A stretch of 49,640 nucleotides of DNA, from positions 1-49,640 of the forward strand of contig DFOA01000061.1 in NCBI GenBank assembly GCA_002381185.1, in the 5' to 3' direction. The translations under genes and the position numbers were made by a program. Origin of the DNA: Firmicutes bacterium UBA3553 (lineage in GTDB: Bacteria; Bacillota; Clostridia; Tissierellales; Sedimentibacteraceae). Below, piece after piece: positions 1 through 8,598 of this stretch; position 1 is the stretch's first letter, and each line of letters opens with the position of its first letter. The notes under the pieces were generated by a model. That model saw nothing but the letters and a program-made list of their open reading frames with translations, was not told the origin of the DNA and ran no database searches.

Positions 1-501
1 ACTGGTCCTATCGGTCCTACTGGTGACACTGGTCCTACTGGTCCTACCGGCGACACTGGCCCCGCAGGCCCTGCAGCACCGGCATTTAGCCCAGTTTTTA
101 TTGATAGTAAATGGACTAGCGGCGAAGCATCGACTCTGTCGAATAGAAGTTCTGTTCCCTTTGACACAATTCGTACAAACGAGAGAGCACTTTCTTATAA
201 GCTGAACTCCGGAGAATTTATTATAAGTGAAACGGGATACTATTTGGTAAACTGGTGGGTAGCTGTAGACGGAGCACAGGCTTCTAAAACAATTGTTTTT
301 GATCTTTTGTTAAATGGTGTTACGATATCTCAGACGGCTTCTCCAGTTGTATCCACTCAGGTTTTCGGAACAGCTTTAATTGAAGTTGCCACAGCTCCAT
401 CCACATTGAAATTGGTCAATAATACAGGTGATGACATCAATATACCTAAGATGTCACCACAAGGAAATATTACGATTATAAGAATTTCTTCATTGTCATA
501 A
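1..501 (+). CDS. Collagen-like surface/exosporium protein, C-terminal part (5' end outside window)
   Basis: The frame is open from base 1 and ends with TAA at 499-501, so only the last 166 residues are present. The first ~27 residues are Gly-X-Y triplets (TGP, IGP, TGD, TGP, AGP), the collagen-like repeat of BclA-type exosporium filaments. The remaining ~140 residues are beta-rich, with conserved-looking stretches such as ISETGYYLVNWWVAV, and fit the C1q/TNF-like trimerising head that caps such proteins in spore-forming Firmicutes. A role on the spore surface is inferred from architecture and from sporulation genes in the window. The repeat length, promoter and N-terminal targeting signal lie upstream and cannot be seen. 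Another collagen-like cell-surface protein is possible. Confidence 0.85.
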   Translation, partial: TGPIGPTGDTGPTGPTGDTGPAGPAAPAFSPVFIDSKWTSGEASTLSNRSSVPFDTIRTNERALSYKLNSGEFIISETGYYLVNWWVAVDGAQASKTIVFDLLLNGVTISQTASPVVSTQVFGTALIEVATAPSTLKLVNNTGDDINIPKMSPQGNITIIRISSLS

Positions 502-741
502 TGGTGACTTCGCACAATTTGTCACTATAATAACCGTCTTGTTTATATAAAGCCGGTAAAGTATTAATTACTCCAGCAAAAGCATCGCTGTTTCTATCGG
601 CGGTACAAAAAAACCAGAAATATAAAAGAACCGCTTTTTGTCCGGATTAATAGGTGTGATAACCTCATCCACGGCAAGGGCGGTTTTTTTATGAACGCTC
701 TTAACAGCATACTCCTTTGTAGTTGCATAATCCCAGTTTGA
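502..741. other. Intergenic region with weak terminator-like sequences
   Basis: No gene is visible. GCGGT at 600-604 can pair with ACCGC at 630-634, followed by five T residues, a weak candidate terminator for the collagen-like gene. A second GCGGT plus seven Ts occurs near 679-690 and could pair with the same ACCGC. It may also serve the leftward regulator gene that ends at 742. Confidence 0.35.
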
Positions 742-1500
742 TTATGGATAGACATACCTGATAGCCGCGTTCACAAACTCCGCAAGTCCCGGTATCGTTT
801 TATCCAATTCTTCTTTATGATTCAAATATGCCTGTCCGATTTCGTGAAAAGCTGTATTATCACAGGGAATCAATGTATTTATAAGTTCCCTGTAAGCAGT
901 AACCGCCTCTTTTGCCTCTAAGCTGTCCGGGCCATCCTTCATTGCCTTACGGAACTTTTGGATAACTTCCTCTCCAAGAGCAATGAGCTCACCAAAATCC
1001 ACCTGCATTATTTTCGAGGCGTTTTTTATAAGAGACACATCGTTGTTGGAAAGTATGCCGCTTTTCACTAATGGAAGAAAAAAGCCGCTTTCCATTAACA
1101 TTCGGATTTCATTTGCATATGTTTTCTTTGCTGCTTCAATTCTATTTTTATCAAAGTCCCTAAGCATTGAGACATCAAAATCATCATTCAATATACGGTC
1201 AACTGACAGTATCAATTTTTGCAATTGTGATTGTTTTTCTAAGAGAACTTGTTTATGCTGCCGCATTAACTCTTTTTCCATTTCCTTTGGACTTTCAAGC
1301 AGCAACCGAATGTCGTAAAGGGAAATGCCAAGCTCTTTATAAAATAAGATGTTCCACAATCGGCGCAGGCTCTCGTCATTATATTGTCGATAGCCTGATT
1401 CTTTTACCGCGCTTGGCGGTAACAATCCAATTTCATCGTAATATTGCAAAGTACGGCGGCTTACGCCGGAGAGCTTACTCACTTCATTTACGCTTTTCAT
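742..1500 (-). CDS. MerR-family transcriptional regulator with TipAS-like C-terminal domain
   Basis: The 252-residue protein starts MKSVNEVSKLSGVSRRTLQY, the typical N-terminal winged-helix of MerR proteins (residues ~1-70), followed by a coiled-coil dimerisation helix (~75-115) and a helical C-terminal domain resembling the TipAS antibiotic-binding fold. I chose the ATG at 1500 because it begins the MerR domain and has AGAGG upstream; a start ten codons earlier adds no family sequence. It is divergent from the ABC exporter genes, and the intervening DNA carries a MerR-type promoter with a 19-bp spacer. The inference is a drug-responsive activator of that exporter. The inducing ligand cannot be told from sequence. 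Confidence 0.9.
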   Translation of the reverse strand: MKSVNEVSKLSGVSRRTLQYYDEIGLLPPSAVKESGYRQYNDESLRRLWNILFYKELGISLYDIRLLLESPKEMEKELMRQHKQVLLEKQSQLQKLILSVDRILNDDFDVSMLRDFDKNRIEAAKKTYANEIRMLMESGFFLPLVKSGILSNNDVSLIKNASKIMQVDFGELIALGEEVIQKFRKAMKDGPDSLEAKEAVTAYRELINTLIPCDNTAFHEIGQAYLNHKEELDKTIPGLAEFVNAAIRYVYP

Positions 1501-1560
1501 TTCCGCTTCCTCTCTATTTTGATAGACCAATACTATTTGTAAGTAATTTTTTAAAAATTC

Positions 1561-1591
1561 TTGACTCGAACGTTGCGTTATAGTCTATGCT
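1561..1591 (+). promoter_or_regulatory. MerR-type promoter/operator for the ABC exporter
   Basis: TTGACT (1561-1566) and TATGCT (1586-1591) are separated by 19 bp, the over-long spacer typical of MerR-activated promoters. The spacer holds a dyad, GACTCGAACG / CGTTATAGTC (1563-1572 and 1576-1585), matching in 8 of 10 positions around a 3-bp centre. The position between divergent merR-like and exporter genes supports this. Confidence 0.75.
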
Positions 1592-1672
1592 TTCATTATA
1601 AACAAAAAGCGGTGCTTTGTAAAGTAAAAAATGCTGGTCACAAGCGCCGCACAAAATAAGGAGGGTTTGATT

Positions 1673-3400
1673 ATGTTAAAAATTATTAAACGCCTGTCTC
1701 CCGGCATGATGACAGCGGCAATTATTTTTCTGTTTGTTCAGACAGGCTGTATGCTGTATCTGCCATATATTACGGCAGACATCGTCAACATCGGCGTAAT
1801 GGGAGGTGATGTCTCGTATGTTTGGTCAAAAGGCTTTGCGATGATTGGAGTGTCCATTTTATGTTTAGCTGGCACGGTGCTCAACATGTACCTTTTTTCA
1901 AAGATATCCTATAAGCTGGGCAGTGATTTGAGAACGGATATTTACCGCAAAACACTTAGCTTTTCAAAACATGAATTTGACAAAATTGGTACATCATCCC
2001 TTATGACACGCAGTACCAACGATGTAACTCAAGTGCAAACCTTGGTTGAAATGAGCTGTAAATACCTTATTTTTGCGCTGGCAACGCTCATAGGCGGGAT
2101 ATTTATGACCTATCTGCTTAGTCCCGTGTTATCCATGATTTACTTGGGCATGATTCCGTTTTTAGCGATATCATATTTCGTTATTTACCGTTTCGCGAAT
2201 CCTTTGTATGCAAAGATACAGAAGCTGCTGGACAGTCTGAACCTCTTTTTCAGAGAAGGGCTGACCGGTGTAAAGATTATCCGCGCATTTTCCAAAGAAG
2301 AATGGGAGTACGAAAAATACAAAGCCGCAAATCGTGAATATACCCACACATCTATAAAAGCAGAAACTATTATGAGCGTATTCACTCCGCTCATAACACT
2401 GCTGATTAGCTTGACTGCCGTTATCATCACATGGGTCGCAGGGAAAGGCACCGCAGCCGGAACAATGGAAGTTGGCGCGATTATTGGAGCGGTAGGTTAT
2501 TCACTATACATTTTAAGAGGATTCGGAATGTTGACTACCGTGATTTTAGCCGTCCCCCGGGGGCTGGTTTCGGCTAAGAGAATCAATGAAGTCCTTGACA
2601 TGCCGCTAAGTATTACAAATCCACTGTCTGTCACGGGACGCGCTATTGGTCACGTAAATACACTGAGCTTTGAAAATGTCGATTTCAGATATCAAGGTGC
2701 AGAGAAAAAAACGTTGGAGGGTATTAGTTTTAATGTGCGGCAAGGACAAACGCTGGCTATTATCGGCAGCACGGGCGCAGGCAAATCATCTCTGGTCAAC
2801 CTGTTATCAAGACTGTATGACGTAGAAAAGGGCTGTATCTGTATCGGCGGAACGGATATACGCGATTTCGAGCAAACAGGGCTTCATAATCTGGTCAGCT
2901 TCTCTCCGCAAAAAACTACGCTGTTTTTGGGTACTGTCCGCTCCAATATGCTCATAGGAAAACCAGACGCTACAGATGAAGAGATATGGACGGCGCTGGA
3001 CATGGCTCAGGCAACAGAATTTGTCCGCGCATTGGATAATGGCCTGGACAGCGTGGTGGAAAAAGCGGGAGGGAATTTCTCCGGAGGACAAAAACAACGG
3101 CTTTGCATCGCGAGGACATTGCTTAAAAATGCCGATATTTATGTATTTGATGATTCTTTTTCAGCCCTTGATTTCAAGACTGACGCAAATGTGAGGCATG
3201 CCATGCAAAGCAAGCTGTTGGGTTCCATTATGGTTATTGTTGCACAAAGAATCAGCACAGTGATGGACGCCGATATGATTGCAGTTCTCGATAACGGAAA
3301 ACTTGCGGGGCTTGGTACTCATGAAAAACTAAAAGAATCTAACCCTGTCTATCAGGAGATTATTGATTCCCAATTTCATAAGGAGGGCATTGCAATATGA
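1673..3400 (+). CDS. Heterodimeric ABC exporter, subunit with degenerate catalytic residues
   Basis: This 575-residue half-transporter has an N-terminal six-helix exporter membrane domain (residues ~1-310) and a C-terminal nucleotide-binding domain. Walker A is GSTGAGKSS (~364), the signature is FSGGQKQR (~468), Walker B is VFDDSFSALD (~491), and the H-loop reads VAQRIST (~522). Asp replaces the catalytic Glu after Walker B and Gln replaces the H-loop His, the hallmark of the degenerate-site partner in asymmetric exporters such as TM287/288, LmrCD and BmrCD. The ATG at 1673 follows AAGGAGGG (1658-1665); an in-frame ATG at 1631 lacks support. It overlaps the next gene by four bases. Multidrug or peptide export is inferred, with the substrate unknown. 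Confidence 0.93.
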   Translation: MLKIIKRLSPGMMTAAIIFLFVQTGCMLYLPYITADIVNIGVMGGDVSYVWSKGFAMIGVSILCLAGTVLNMYLFSKISYKLGSDLRTDIYRKTLSFSKHEFDKIGTSSLMTRSTNDVTQVQTLVEMSCKYLIFALATLIGGIFMTYLLSPVLSMIYLGMIPFLAISYFVIYRFANPLYAKIQKLLDSLNLFFREGLTGVKIIRAFSKEEWEYEKYKAANREYTHTSIKAETIMSVFTPLITLLISLTAVIITWVAGKGTAAGTMEVGAIIGAVGYSLYILRGFGMLTTVILAVPRGLVSAKRINEVLDMPLSITNPLSVTGRAIGHVNTLSFENVDFRYQGAEKKTLEGISFNVRQGQTLAIIGSTGAGKSSLVNLLSRLYDVEKGCICIGGTDIRDFEQTGLHNLVSFSPQKTTLFLGTVRSNMLIGKPDATDEEIWTALDMAQATEFVRALDNGLDSVVEKAGGNFSGGQKQRLCIARTLLKNADIYVFDDSFSALDFKTDANVRHAMQSKLLGSIMVIVAQRISTVMDADMIAVLDNGKLAGLGTHEKLKESNPVYQEIIDSQFHKEGIAI

Positions 3401-5211
3401 ACAGTAACAAAAAAGCGCCGGCGGGAGGACAAACAGCTATGGTAACACAAAAACCAAAAAATACGTGGACAGCCATAAAGCGGCTGACAGGCTATATGAA
3501 AAAAAGCAGCCTGTTAATCGTATTCACAATTATCGCAGCAATCGCTGGTACTGTCATGCAGGTATACAGTCCTAAAATGTTAGGAAACGCTACTACCATT
3601 ATATTTGACGCCATTCGGCAAAACACAGGTATCGACTTTAGCAGGCTGGAAACGGTGCTGTTTATCGCTGCCTTGCTGTATGGCGGCGTATTTATCGCAA
3701 CATTTTTACAGCAAAGGCTTATGGTAGTTGTTTCACAAAAGGCCACATATGCTCTGCGAAACGAACTGAAGGCTAAGATGAATAAAGTTCCGGTTTCTTA
3801 TTTTGATAAAAACTCCAACGGCACTCTAATGTCGGTGGCTGTCAATGACATTGAAAATATTGTAACAAATTTGCAGCAAAGCTTAACCGAGCTGATTTCC
3901 AGCATCATTCTCATTATTGGTATCTCTTGGATTATGATCTCCATTAATCTCACACTCGCCTTGGTGACCTGCGTAATGATCCCCGGCGGTCTCTTGATTA
4001 TGAAAATATTTACGCCAGTTACCAAAAAAAATACCAAGGCATACTTCAAATCTCTAGGTGAACTAAACGGACAGATTGAAGAAACCTATCATGGCTTTTT
4101 GACCGTCAAGAGCTTTAACGGCGAAAAGACAGCGATACGACAATTCGGTCAAATCAATGCAGAAATGTATAAAGCCGGCTGGAGATCAAGATTTGTCAGC
4201 GGAGTTATGTTCCACTGTATTGCATTTTTGTATAACATTATTTATGTCGTAATAGCTGTTGTAGGAGCCGTACATGTTATATCCGGAACGATTCTCATAG
4301 GGGATATGCAGGCATTCTTTCAGTATTCCACGCAGTTTTCACTGCCGTTCACCAAATTCGCGCAGCTTTGGGGCAGCATACTTTCCACAATTGCATCGGC
4401 AGAACGCGTGTTTGATATGCTTGACGAGGAGGAAATGGCGGTGTACAAAAATGAATTTCCGAATAACGACGCGGAAACCGCGAAGGTTGTTTTTGACCGT
4501 GTAAATTTCGGCTATAAAGCTGAACTGTTGATGAAAGATTTTTGCATAGAAGTGCAGGACGGGCAAATGGTGGCGATTGTCGGACATACAGGCGCCGGTA
4601 AAACTACACTTATCAATTTGCTTGAGAGGTTCTATGAAATACAGGGCGGAGGTATTCGTATTGACGGCAAGGACATTCGCAATTTTTCTCACAAAGCATT
4701 ACGGCAAAGGATTGGGATGGTCTTGCAGGACACATGGCTGTTTTCCGGCACGATCTACGATAATATCCGCTATGGAAATGAGAACGCGACGAAAGAGCAG
4801 ATATACTCCGCTGCAAAAGCCGCCTATGCCGATGATTTTATCGAGAAACTCCCGGCTGGCTACAATACCATATTAAACGAGGATGCCGATATTATTTCTC
4901 AGGGACAGCGACAGCTCATTACAATCGCGAGAGCTTTTGTTTCTAACCCTGAAATTCTCATTCTGGATGAAGCCACTTCCAATGTGGACAGCCGGACAGA
5001 AATGGTTATTCAAAGAGCCATGAAGCGGTTGCTCAAAGGCCGAACGAGTTTTGTTGTGGCCCACCGCTTATCCACTATTTACGATGCAGACCGAATTCTC
5101 GTGATGGACAACGGCGACATTGCGGAAACCGGGAACCACAAGGAACTTCTGGCGATGGGCGGCATTTATGCGGATATTTACAACAGTCAGTTTGAGCAAA
5201 AAAGCGTATGA
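3397..5211 (+). CDS. Heterodimeric ABC exporter, subunit with canonical catalytic residues
   Basis: This 604-residue partner half-transporter has a membrane domain (residues ~30-340) and an NBD with Walker A GHTGAGKTT (~395), Walker B ILILDEATSNVD (~520, catalytic Glu present) and H-loop VAHRLST (~554). Its signature motif is degenerate (ISQGQ instead of LSGGQ, ~498). Combined with the preceding subunit (good signature, poor Walker B and H-loop), the pair would form one hydrolytic and one non-hydrolytic ATP site, as expected of a heterodimer. The start overlaps the previous stop (ATGA), indicating translational coupling, and GGAGGG precedes it. The gene ends at a strong terminator. It is probably controlled by the divergent MerR protein. 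Confidence 0.93.
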   Translation: MNSNKKAPAGGQTAMVTQKPKNTWTAIKRLTGYMKKSSLLIVFTIIAAIAGTVMQVYSPKMLGNATTIIFDAIRQNTGIDFSRLETVLFIAALLYGGVFIATFLQQRLMVVVSQKATYALRNELKAKMNKVPVSYFDKNSNGTLMSVAVNDIENIVTNLQQSLTELISSIILIIGISWIMISINLTLALVTCVMIPGGLLIMKIFTPVTKKNTKAYFKSLGELNGQIEETYHGFLTVKSFNGEKTAIRQFGQINAEMYKAGWRSRFVSGVMFHCIAFLYNIIYVVIAVVGAVHVISGTILIGDMQAFFQYSTQFSLPFTKFAQLWGSILSTIASAERVFDMLDEEEMAVYKNEFPNNDAETAKVVFDRVNFGYKAELLMKDFCIEVQDGQMVAIVGHTGAGKTTLINLLERFYEIQGGGIRIDGKDIRNFSHKALRQRIGMVLQDTWLFSGTIYDNIRYGNENATKEQIYSAAKAAYADDFIEKLPAGYNTILNEDADIISQGQRQLITIARAFVSNPEILILDEATSNVDSRTEMVIQRAMKRLLKGRTSFVVAHRLSTIYDADRILVMDNGDIAETGNHKELLAMGGIYADIYNSQFEQKSV

Positions 5212-5262
5212 AGTCCGAAGCTCCGGACGGATTTCTTGAAAAGTCTACACTGGGCAAAATGA

Positions 5263-5304
5263 GCGGCAGCTTTGAACAATCAGAGCTGCCGCCATTTTTA
5301 TTTC
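5263..5304 (+). terminator. Rho-independent terminator of the ABC exporter operon
   Basis: GCGGCAGCT (5263-5271) pairs perfectly with AGCTGCCGC (5284-5292) around a 12-nt loop and is followed by CATTTTTATTT. It lies 50 bp past the exporter stop codon and also before the end of the convergent peptidase gene. Confidence 0.9.
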
Positions 5305-5318
5305 TAAAACATTCATTA

Positions 5319-6416
5319 TTACAAATTATTAATTATCTTAATTTCTTTTGATGCTTTGTTCAGTACTTCATTTCCGTTTTCGGTAACGGCTACAATATCT
5401 TCGATTCTCATTCCAAACTTGCCTGCTATGTAAATTCCGGGTTCGATACTAAAAACCATTCCTTTTTCCAGATTTCTCTTATTGCTTGCTTTTATGTCCG
5501 GAGCTTCGTGCACTGAATAGCCTATACCATGGCCTAATCTTGTTAGGAAGTATTTACCGTATCCTGATTTTTCAATTATTTCTCTTGATGCCTTATCAAT
5601 ATCGGGAATATATGCTCCTTCCACTGCTGCCTTTTCTCCTGCTTCCTGAGAAGCAAGCACAATTTCATAAACTTTCCTTTCTTCCTCGGTAATATCGCCC
5701 ACGAACACTGTCCTTGACATATCTGCACACATATCGTTGTACTTGCATCCCCAATCAAGAACTATTACATCTTTTTCCTGAATTATTCTTTGGTCTGAAT
5801 TGTAATGAGGGTATGAGGAATTAGGGCCTGAGCAAACCATTGTAAAGCCTTCTTCTGCACCTTTTTCTTTAAATATTTCATTCATTTTCCTTGCTATATC
5901 TGCTTCTTTGATTCCCGGTCTTATGAACTTCAAAAGTTCTTCGTAGGATTCATCTGTTATTCTGGCAGCTATTCTAAGATTCTCCAGTTCAACTTCATCC
6001 TTAATCATTCTCATTTCTTCCAACAGCGGTTTTCCGTTAACAAATTTAACATCAACTGCTTCCATTATTTGAAGAATCAAAAATGCTCTTTCTGTAGAGT
6101 TGACACCTATGGTTTTTCCTATCAGTCCGTTTTCTTCAAAAGCCTTTTTAACTGTATCTGTAAATACATCTCCGTCAAACCAGCCGTACACTTTTATGTC
6201 CGGTCCCAAAACAGCCTGTACTTCATCCACAGTAAGTAAATTGCATATGTAAAAATATGTTCCGTCATTTTTAATTATCAATGCCTGGAATCTTTCGCAA
6301 AGATGCGTGTTGTGACCCATTATAAATTCCATTTCTTCTGATGGAGCAATCAATATGGCATCCATTTTTTTATCATGTAAAATATTCACAAGCTTGTTTA
6401 AATACTTTTCTCTCAT
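5319..6416 (-). CDS. M24-family metallopeptidase (X-Pro dipeptidase / aminopeptidase P-like)
   Basis: The 365-residue protein has a creatinase-type N-terminal domain (~1-130) and a pita-bread metallopeptidase domain. Dinuclear-metal ligands are visible in order: Asp in VLDWGCKYND, Asp in CADMSRTVF, His in RLGHGIGYSVHEAPD, Glu in FSIEPGIY and Glu in MRIEDIVAV. This order is that of PepQ/YpdF-like enzymes that cleave X-Pro bonds. I chose ATG 6416 because GGAGGG lies just upstream; the open frame extends 34 codons further but through the 11-bp repeat array. The gene follows the flavoprotein dehydrogenase cluster on the same strand, which suggests release of proline (or another imino acid) for oxidation. 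Exact specificity is inferred. Confidence 0.9.
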   Translation of the reverse strand: MREKYLNKLVNILHDKKMDAILIAPSEEMEFIMGHNTHLCERFQALIIKNDGTYFYICNLLTVDEVQAVLGPDIKVYGWFDGDVFTDTVKKAFEENGLIGKTIGVNSTERAFLILQIMEAVDVKFVNGKPLLEEMRMIKDEVELENLRIAARITDESYEELLKFIRPGIKEADIARKMNEIFKEKGAEEGFTMVCSGPNSSYPHYNSDQRIIQEKDVIVLDWGCKYNDMCADMSRTVFVGDITEEERKVYEIVLASQEAGEKAAVEGAYIPDIDKASREIIEKSGYGKYFLTRLGHGIGYSVHEAPDIKASNKRNLEKGMVFSIEPGIYIAGKFGMRIEDIVAVTENGNEVLNKASKEIKIINNL

Positions 6417-6429
6417 AACATCCCTCCAT

Positions 6430-6483
6430 GATAACAATTGGTGAACAATTGATGAACAGTTGCTGAACATGGCTGAACAATTG
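6430..6483. repeat. 11-bp tandem repeat array (TTCA-N-CAATTG family), copy A
   Basis: On the minus strand the units read TTCAGCCATG, TTCAGCAACTG, TTCATCAATTG and TTCACCAATTG, then a partial unit, at 10-11 bp spacing. The array ends just upstream of the ribosome-binding site of the M24 peptidase gene, so it lies in that gene's leader. The rest of 6484-6640 shows no gene. Confidence 0.75.
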
Positions 6484-6640
6484 TCATTACCTGTTACCTT
6501 ATTTTTATTTAATAGCATTATATTCCTTTAAACCATAAAAATCAAATAATCTTACGACACCCGTAAGTATAAACTATTTTGTTGTCTTCAAAACATACCG
6601 AACATATTTTTAACGAAAACGCAAAGCGTTTCAGTTTCTA

Positions 6641-6672
6641 ACAATAGTTCAGCTATCGTTCAGCAATTGTTC
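6641..6672. repeat. 11-bp tandem repeat array, copy B (opposite orientation to copy A)
   Basis: On the plus strand TTCAGCTATCG (6648-6658) and TTCAGCAATTG (6659-6669) are consecutive 11-bp units followed by TTC. They abut the stop codon of the flavoprotein gene at 6674. In the leftward transcript GAACAATTGCTGAAC from this copy could pair with GTTCAGCAACTGTTC from copy A (14 of 15), folding the intergenic RNA into a long stem. Confidence 0.7.
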
Positions 6673-6673
6673 T

Positions 6674-7822
6674 TTACACTACCGATGGCTCAAGCAGCAA
6701 ATTGCCTGTTTTAAATCTATTTAAATTAAGCATGCTCACATCTATTGTAGGTTCTTCTCCCAGTATCATTTCAGACATTACTATGCCCGTTATCGGACCG
6801 AACATAAATCCGTGACCGCTGTATCCGACGCAATAATAAAATCCTTCAACATTATCAGCTTTATCATATATTGGCTGTTTATCAGGAGTCATGTTGTAAA
6901 GCCCTGCCCACTGCCTTACTACTCTTAGTTTTGATATAGGAGGCAGGATCAAATCAATTGTCTTAGCCATTTCTTCAATAAAGTGCCAGCTGGATGTAAC
7001 TCTTAAGTCTCTAGGCTCATTTTCATCTCCTCTGCCCATTATAAACGAGCCTTCGGGCGACTGCTGAACATAAAGGTTTAATCCGAAGGACATAACCATT
7101 GGGTCCTGCATGGGCTCTACAGGTTCTGTAACAAGTATTTGATGCCTTTCTGAATATACCGGAACATCCAGTCCTATCATATCAAATATGTTTTTAGAAT
7201 ATGCATTCGCTGCATTTACAACAATATTTGTTGAAATTAAGCCTTTGTTTGTTTCAACTCCCGTAATTTTCCCCTTTTCTGTCTTTATGCCGGTTGCTTC
7301 CGTAAATGTGTAGAATTCAACTCCAAGCCTCTTAGCTGCTTTATAATAGGCATCCGTTGTTTTAAAAGGGTTTAAAAAGCCATCCTTGCCGCAGTAAGCG
7401 GCTCCTTTCAAAACACTTGTATTTAAATGGGGAACGATTTCTTTTGCTTCCTCTAAAGAAACCATTCTCGACGGAATACCGCAAGCGTGCTGAACTTCAA
7501 TATTCTTTTTAAACTGCTCAATTTCCTTATCAGTATCTGCAATCAGCAAATAACCTTTTTGTTTAAAATCAACGTCCTTGTCATATTCAAGTATTTCATT
7601 GGCATGTTCGTAAAATTCTATGCTTTTTTTTGCAATTCTGCAGTTCATTTCTGTTCCCCACTGCATTCTGACGCCTGCTCCGCATCTTCCCGTTGAACCG
7701 CTGCATATATAGTTTTTTTCCAGCACCACAATGTTTTTTACACCTTTTTTAGCCAGATTATAGGCAGTTGAACAGCCGGATATTCCTGCACCTATAATTA
7801 CTACATCTGCACTACTCTTCAT
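6674..7822 (-). CDS. FAD-dependent amino acid/imino acid dehydrogenase, DAO family (SoxB/HcnC/PDH-beta-like)
   Basis: The 382-residue protein opens with the FAD-binding Rossmann motif VIIGAGISGCSTAYNLAKKG (residues ~8-27), and the C-terminal YYCVGYSGHGFMFGP region (~335) is typical of glycine oxidase / sarcosine oxidase beta / L-proline dehydrogenase beta subunits. Length (~42 kDa) suits the beta subunit of the alpha-beta-gamma-delta dye-linked L-proline dehydrogenase of Thermococcales. I chose ATG 7822, with GAGGAGGG upstream, overlapping the previous gene by 11 bases. It is the last of five coupled genes. Proline is the favoured substrate only because an X-Pro peptidase gene follows; glycine, sarcosine, D-amino acids or opines cannot be excluded. 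Confidence 0.85.
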   Translation of the reverse strand: MKSSADVVIIGAGISGCSTAYNLAKKGVKNIVVLEKNYICSGSTGRCGAGVRMQWGTEMNCRIAKKSIEFYEHANEILEYDKDVDFKQKGYLLIADTDKEIEQFKKNIEVQHACGIPSRMVSLEEAKEIVPHLNTSVLKGAAYCGKDGFLNPFKTTDAYYKAAKRLGVEFYTFTEATGIKTEKGKITGVETNKGLISTNIVVNAANAYSKNIFDMIGLDVPVYSERHQILVTEPVEPMQDPMVMSFGLNLYVQQSPEGSFIMGRGDENEPRDLRVTSSWHFIEEMAKTIDLILPPISKLRVVRQWAGLYNMTPDKQPIYDKADNVEGFYYCVGYSGHGFMFGPITGIVMSEMILGEEPTIDVSMLNLNRFKTGNLLLEPSVV

Positions 7823-8093
7823 TTCTTCTGCCCTCCTCAGCAATTAATCCCAATTTAACACCCACCACAGGAGGTCTTGTAGTTTGGAATTTAATATCTT
7901 TTATATTTTGTCCGGTAGCATTTGCTATTTCTCTCATCACCAGCTGTCCGCAAGTCTTGCCCTGGCACGGCCCCATTCCTATACGTGTTATTCTTTTTAT
8001 TTCATCATAAGTAACATATCCTTCATTAATTAAATTTCTCAATTGTTTTAATGTTACATCTGAACATCGGCAGATTATTGTATTTTCATCCAT
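7812..8093 (-). CDS. Small BFD-like [2Fe-2S] iron-sulfur subunit
   Basis: This 93-residue protein is a BFD-like Fer2_BFD domain: Cys8 and Cys10 (IICRCSDVT) plus Cys43 and Cys48 (GMGPCQGKTCGQ) are positioned to ligate one [2Fe-2S] cluster. In HcnB, NirB and the multi-subunit proline dehydrogenases this domain is often fused to, or encoded beside, the flavoprotein subunits and carries electrons between flavins. Here it is a free polypeptide, located between the [4Fe-4S] protein and the DAO-type subunit, and overlaps the latter by 11 bases. It is probably the smallest subunit of the complex; the separation is visible, the electron-transfer role is inferred from the family. Confidence 0.85.
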   Translation of the reverse strand: MDENTIICRCSDVTLKQLRNLINEGYVTYDEIKRITRIGMGPCQGKTCGQLVMREIANATGQNIKDIKFQTTRPPVVGVKLGLIAEEGRRNEE

Positions 8094-8097
8094 TATG

Positions 8098-8586
8098 CTA
8101 TGCCTCCACTTTAATATTTCTTAAGTCGTACATATATTTTCTGTCAGCCTCTATAGTAATAACCGGAGTCCTGTCAAATGATTTCGGGTTTAAAATATTT
8201 AAAACCTTTACATCTGCAATATACTTGCCTTCTCTGTCCAATCCTTTGACCCTGTCTCCTTCCTTAGGGAGAGGCAGAAATTCATATGGTATTTTTATCA
8301 ATACGGTTTCTTCAGATTTCGAACCATCAACTACCATTATGGCTAACCCGGGACATTTGCTTAAGCATATAGCACAGCCGGTGCAATTATCCGTATTAAG
8401 TTCCGGAATGTTATTTATATCTTCTCCCACATTGATTGCATTAAATCTGCATGCGTCCTGACATGGATTGCAGGGAATTTCCTTATAGCATTCTACAACT
8501 GCTACCGGACCTTTATTTATTCTATCTATTGAAGGAAACTTCTCCCTCACCATTTCTTTACTTGGTATTCCAGTTTTTTCGAACAT
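8098..8586 (-). CDS. Ferredoxin-like subunit with two [4Fe-4S] motifs
   Basis: The 162-residue protein carries two cysteine groups: CNPCQDAC (residues ~37-44) and CTGCAICLSKCP (~63-74), consistent with two [4Fe-4S] clusters, although the first group looks atypical. A C-terminal ~70-residue segment rich in Val, Lys and Gly (DRVKGLDREGKYIADVKVL) may be a small beta domain. Size matches the gamma (PdhF-like) subunit of archaeal four-subunit L-proline dehydrogenase. The ATG at 8586 has GTAGGAGG upstream. It sits between the large flavoprotein and the BFD-like protein with 4-12 bp gaps, so it is almost certainly co-expressed. It probably wires the flavoproteins to a soluble acceptor. Confidence 0.82.
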   Translation of the reverse strand: MFEKTGIPSKEMVREKFPSIDRINKGPVAVVECYKEIPCNPCQDACRFNAINVGEDINNIPELNTDNCTGCAICLSKCPGLAIMVVDGSKSEETVLIKIPYEFLPLPKEGDRVKGLDREGKYIADVKVLNILNPKSFDRTPVITIEADRKYMYDLRNIKVEA

Positions 8587-8598
8587 TTCAACCTCCTA

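Noticed and set aside
6615..6632. Terminator at the end of the dehydrogenase operon (GAAAACGC/GCGTTTC)
   Set aside because: The stem is short and there is no U tract on the minus strand, so co-transcription with the M24 peptidase stays possible.
8051..8461. Plus-strand frame opposite the 4Fe-4S gene
   Set aside because: The minus strand has the cysteine motifs and operon context; the plus frame has no supported start.
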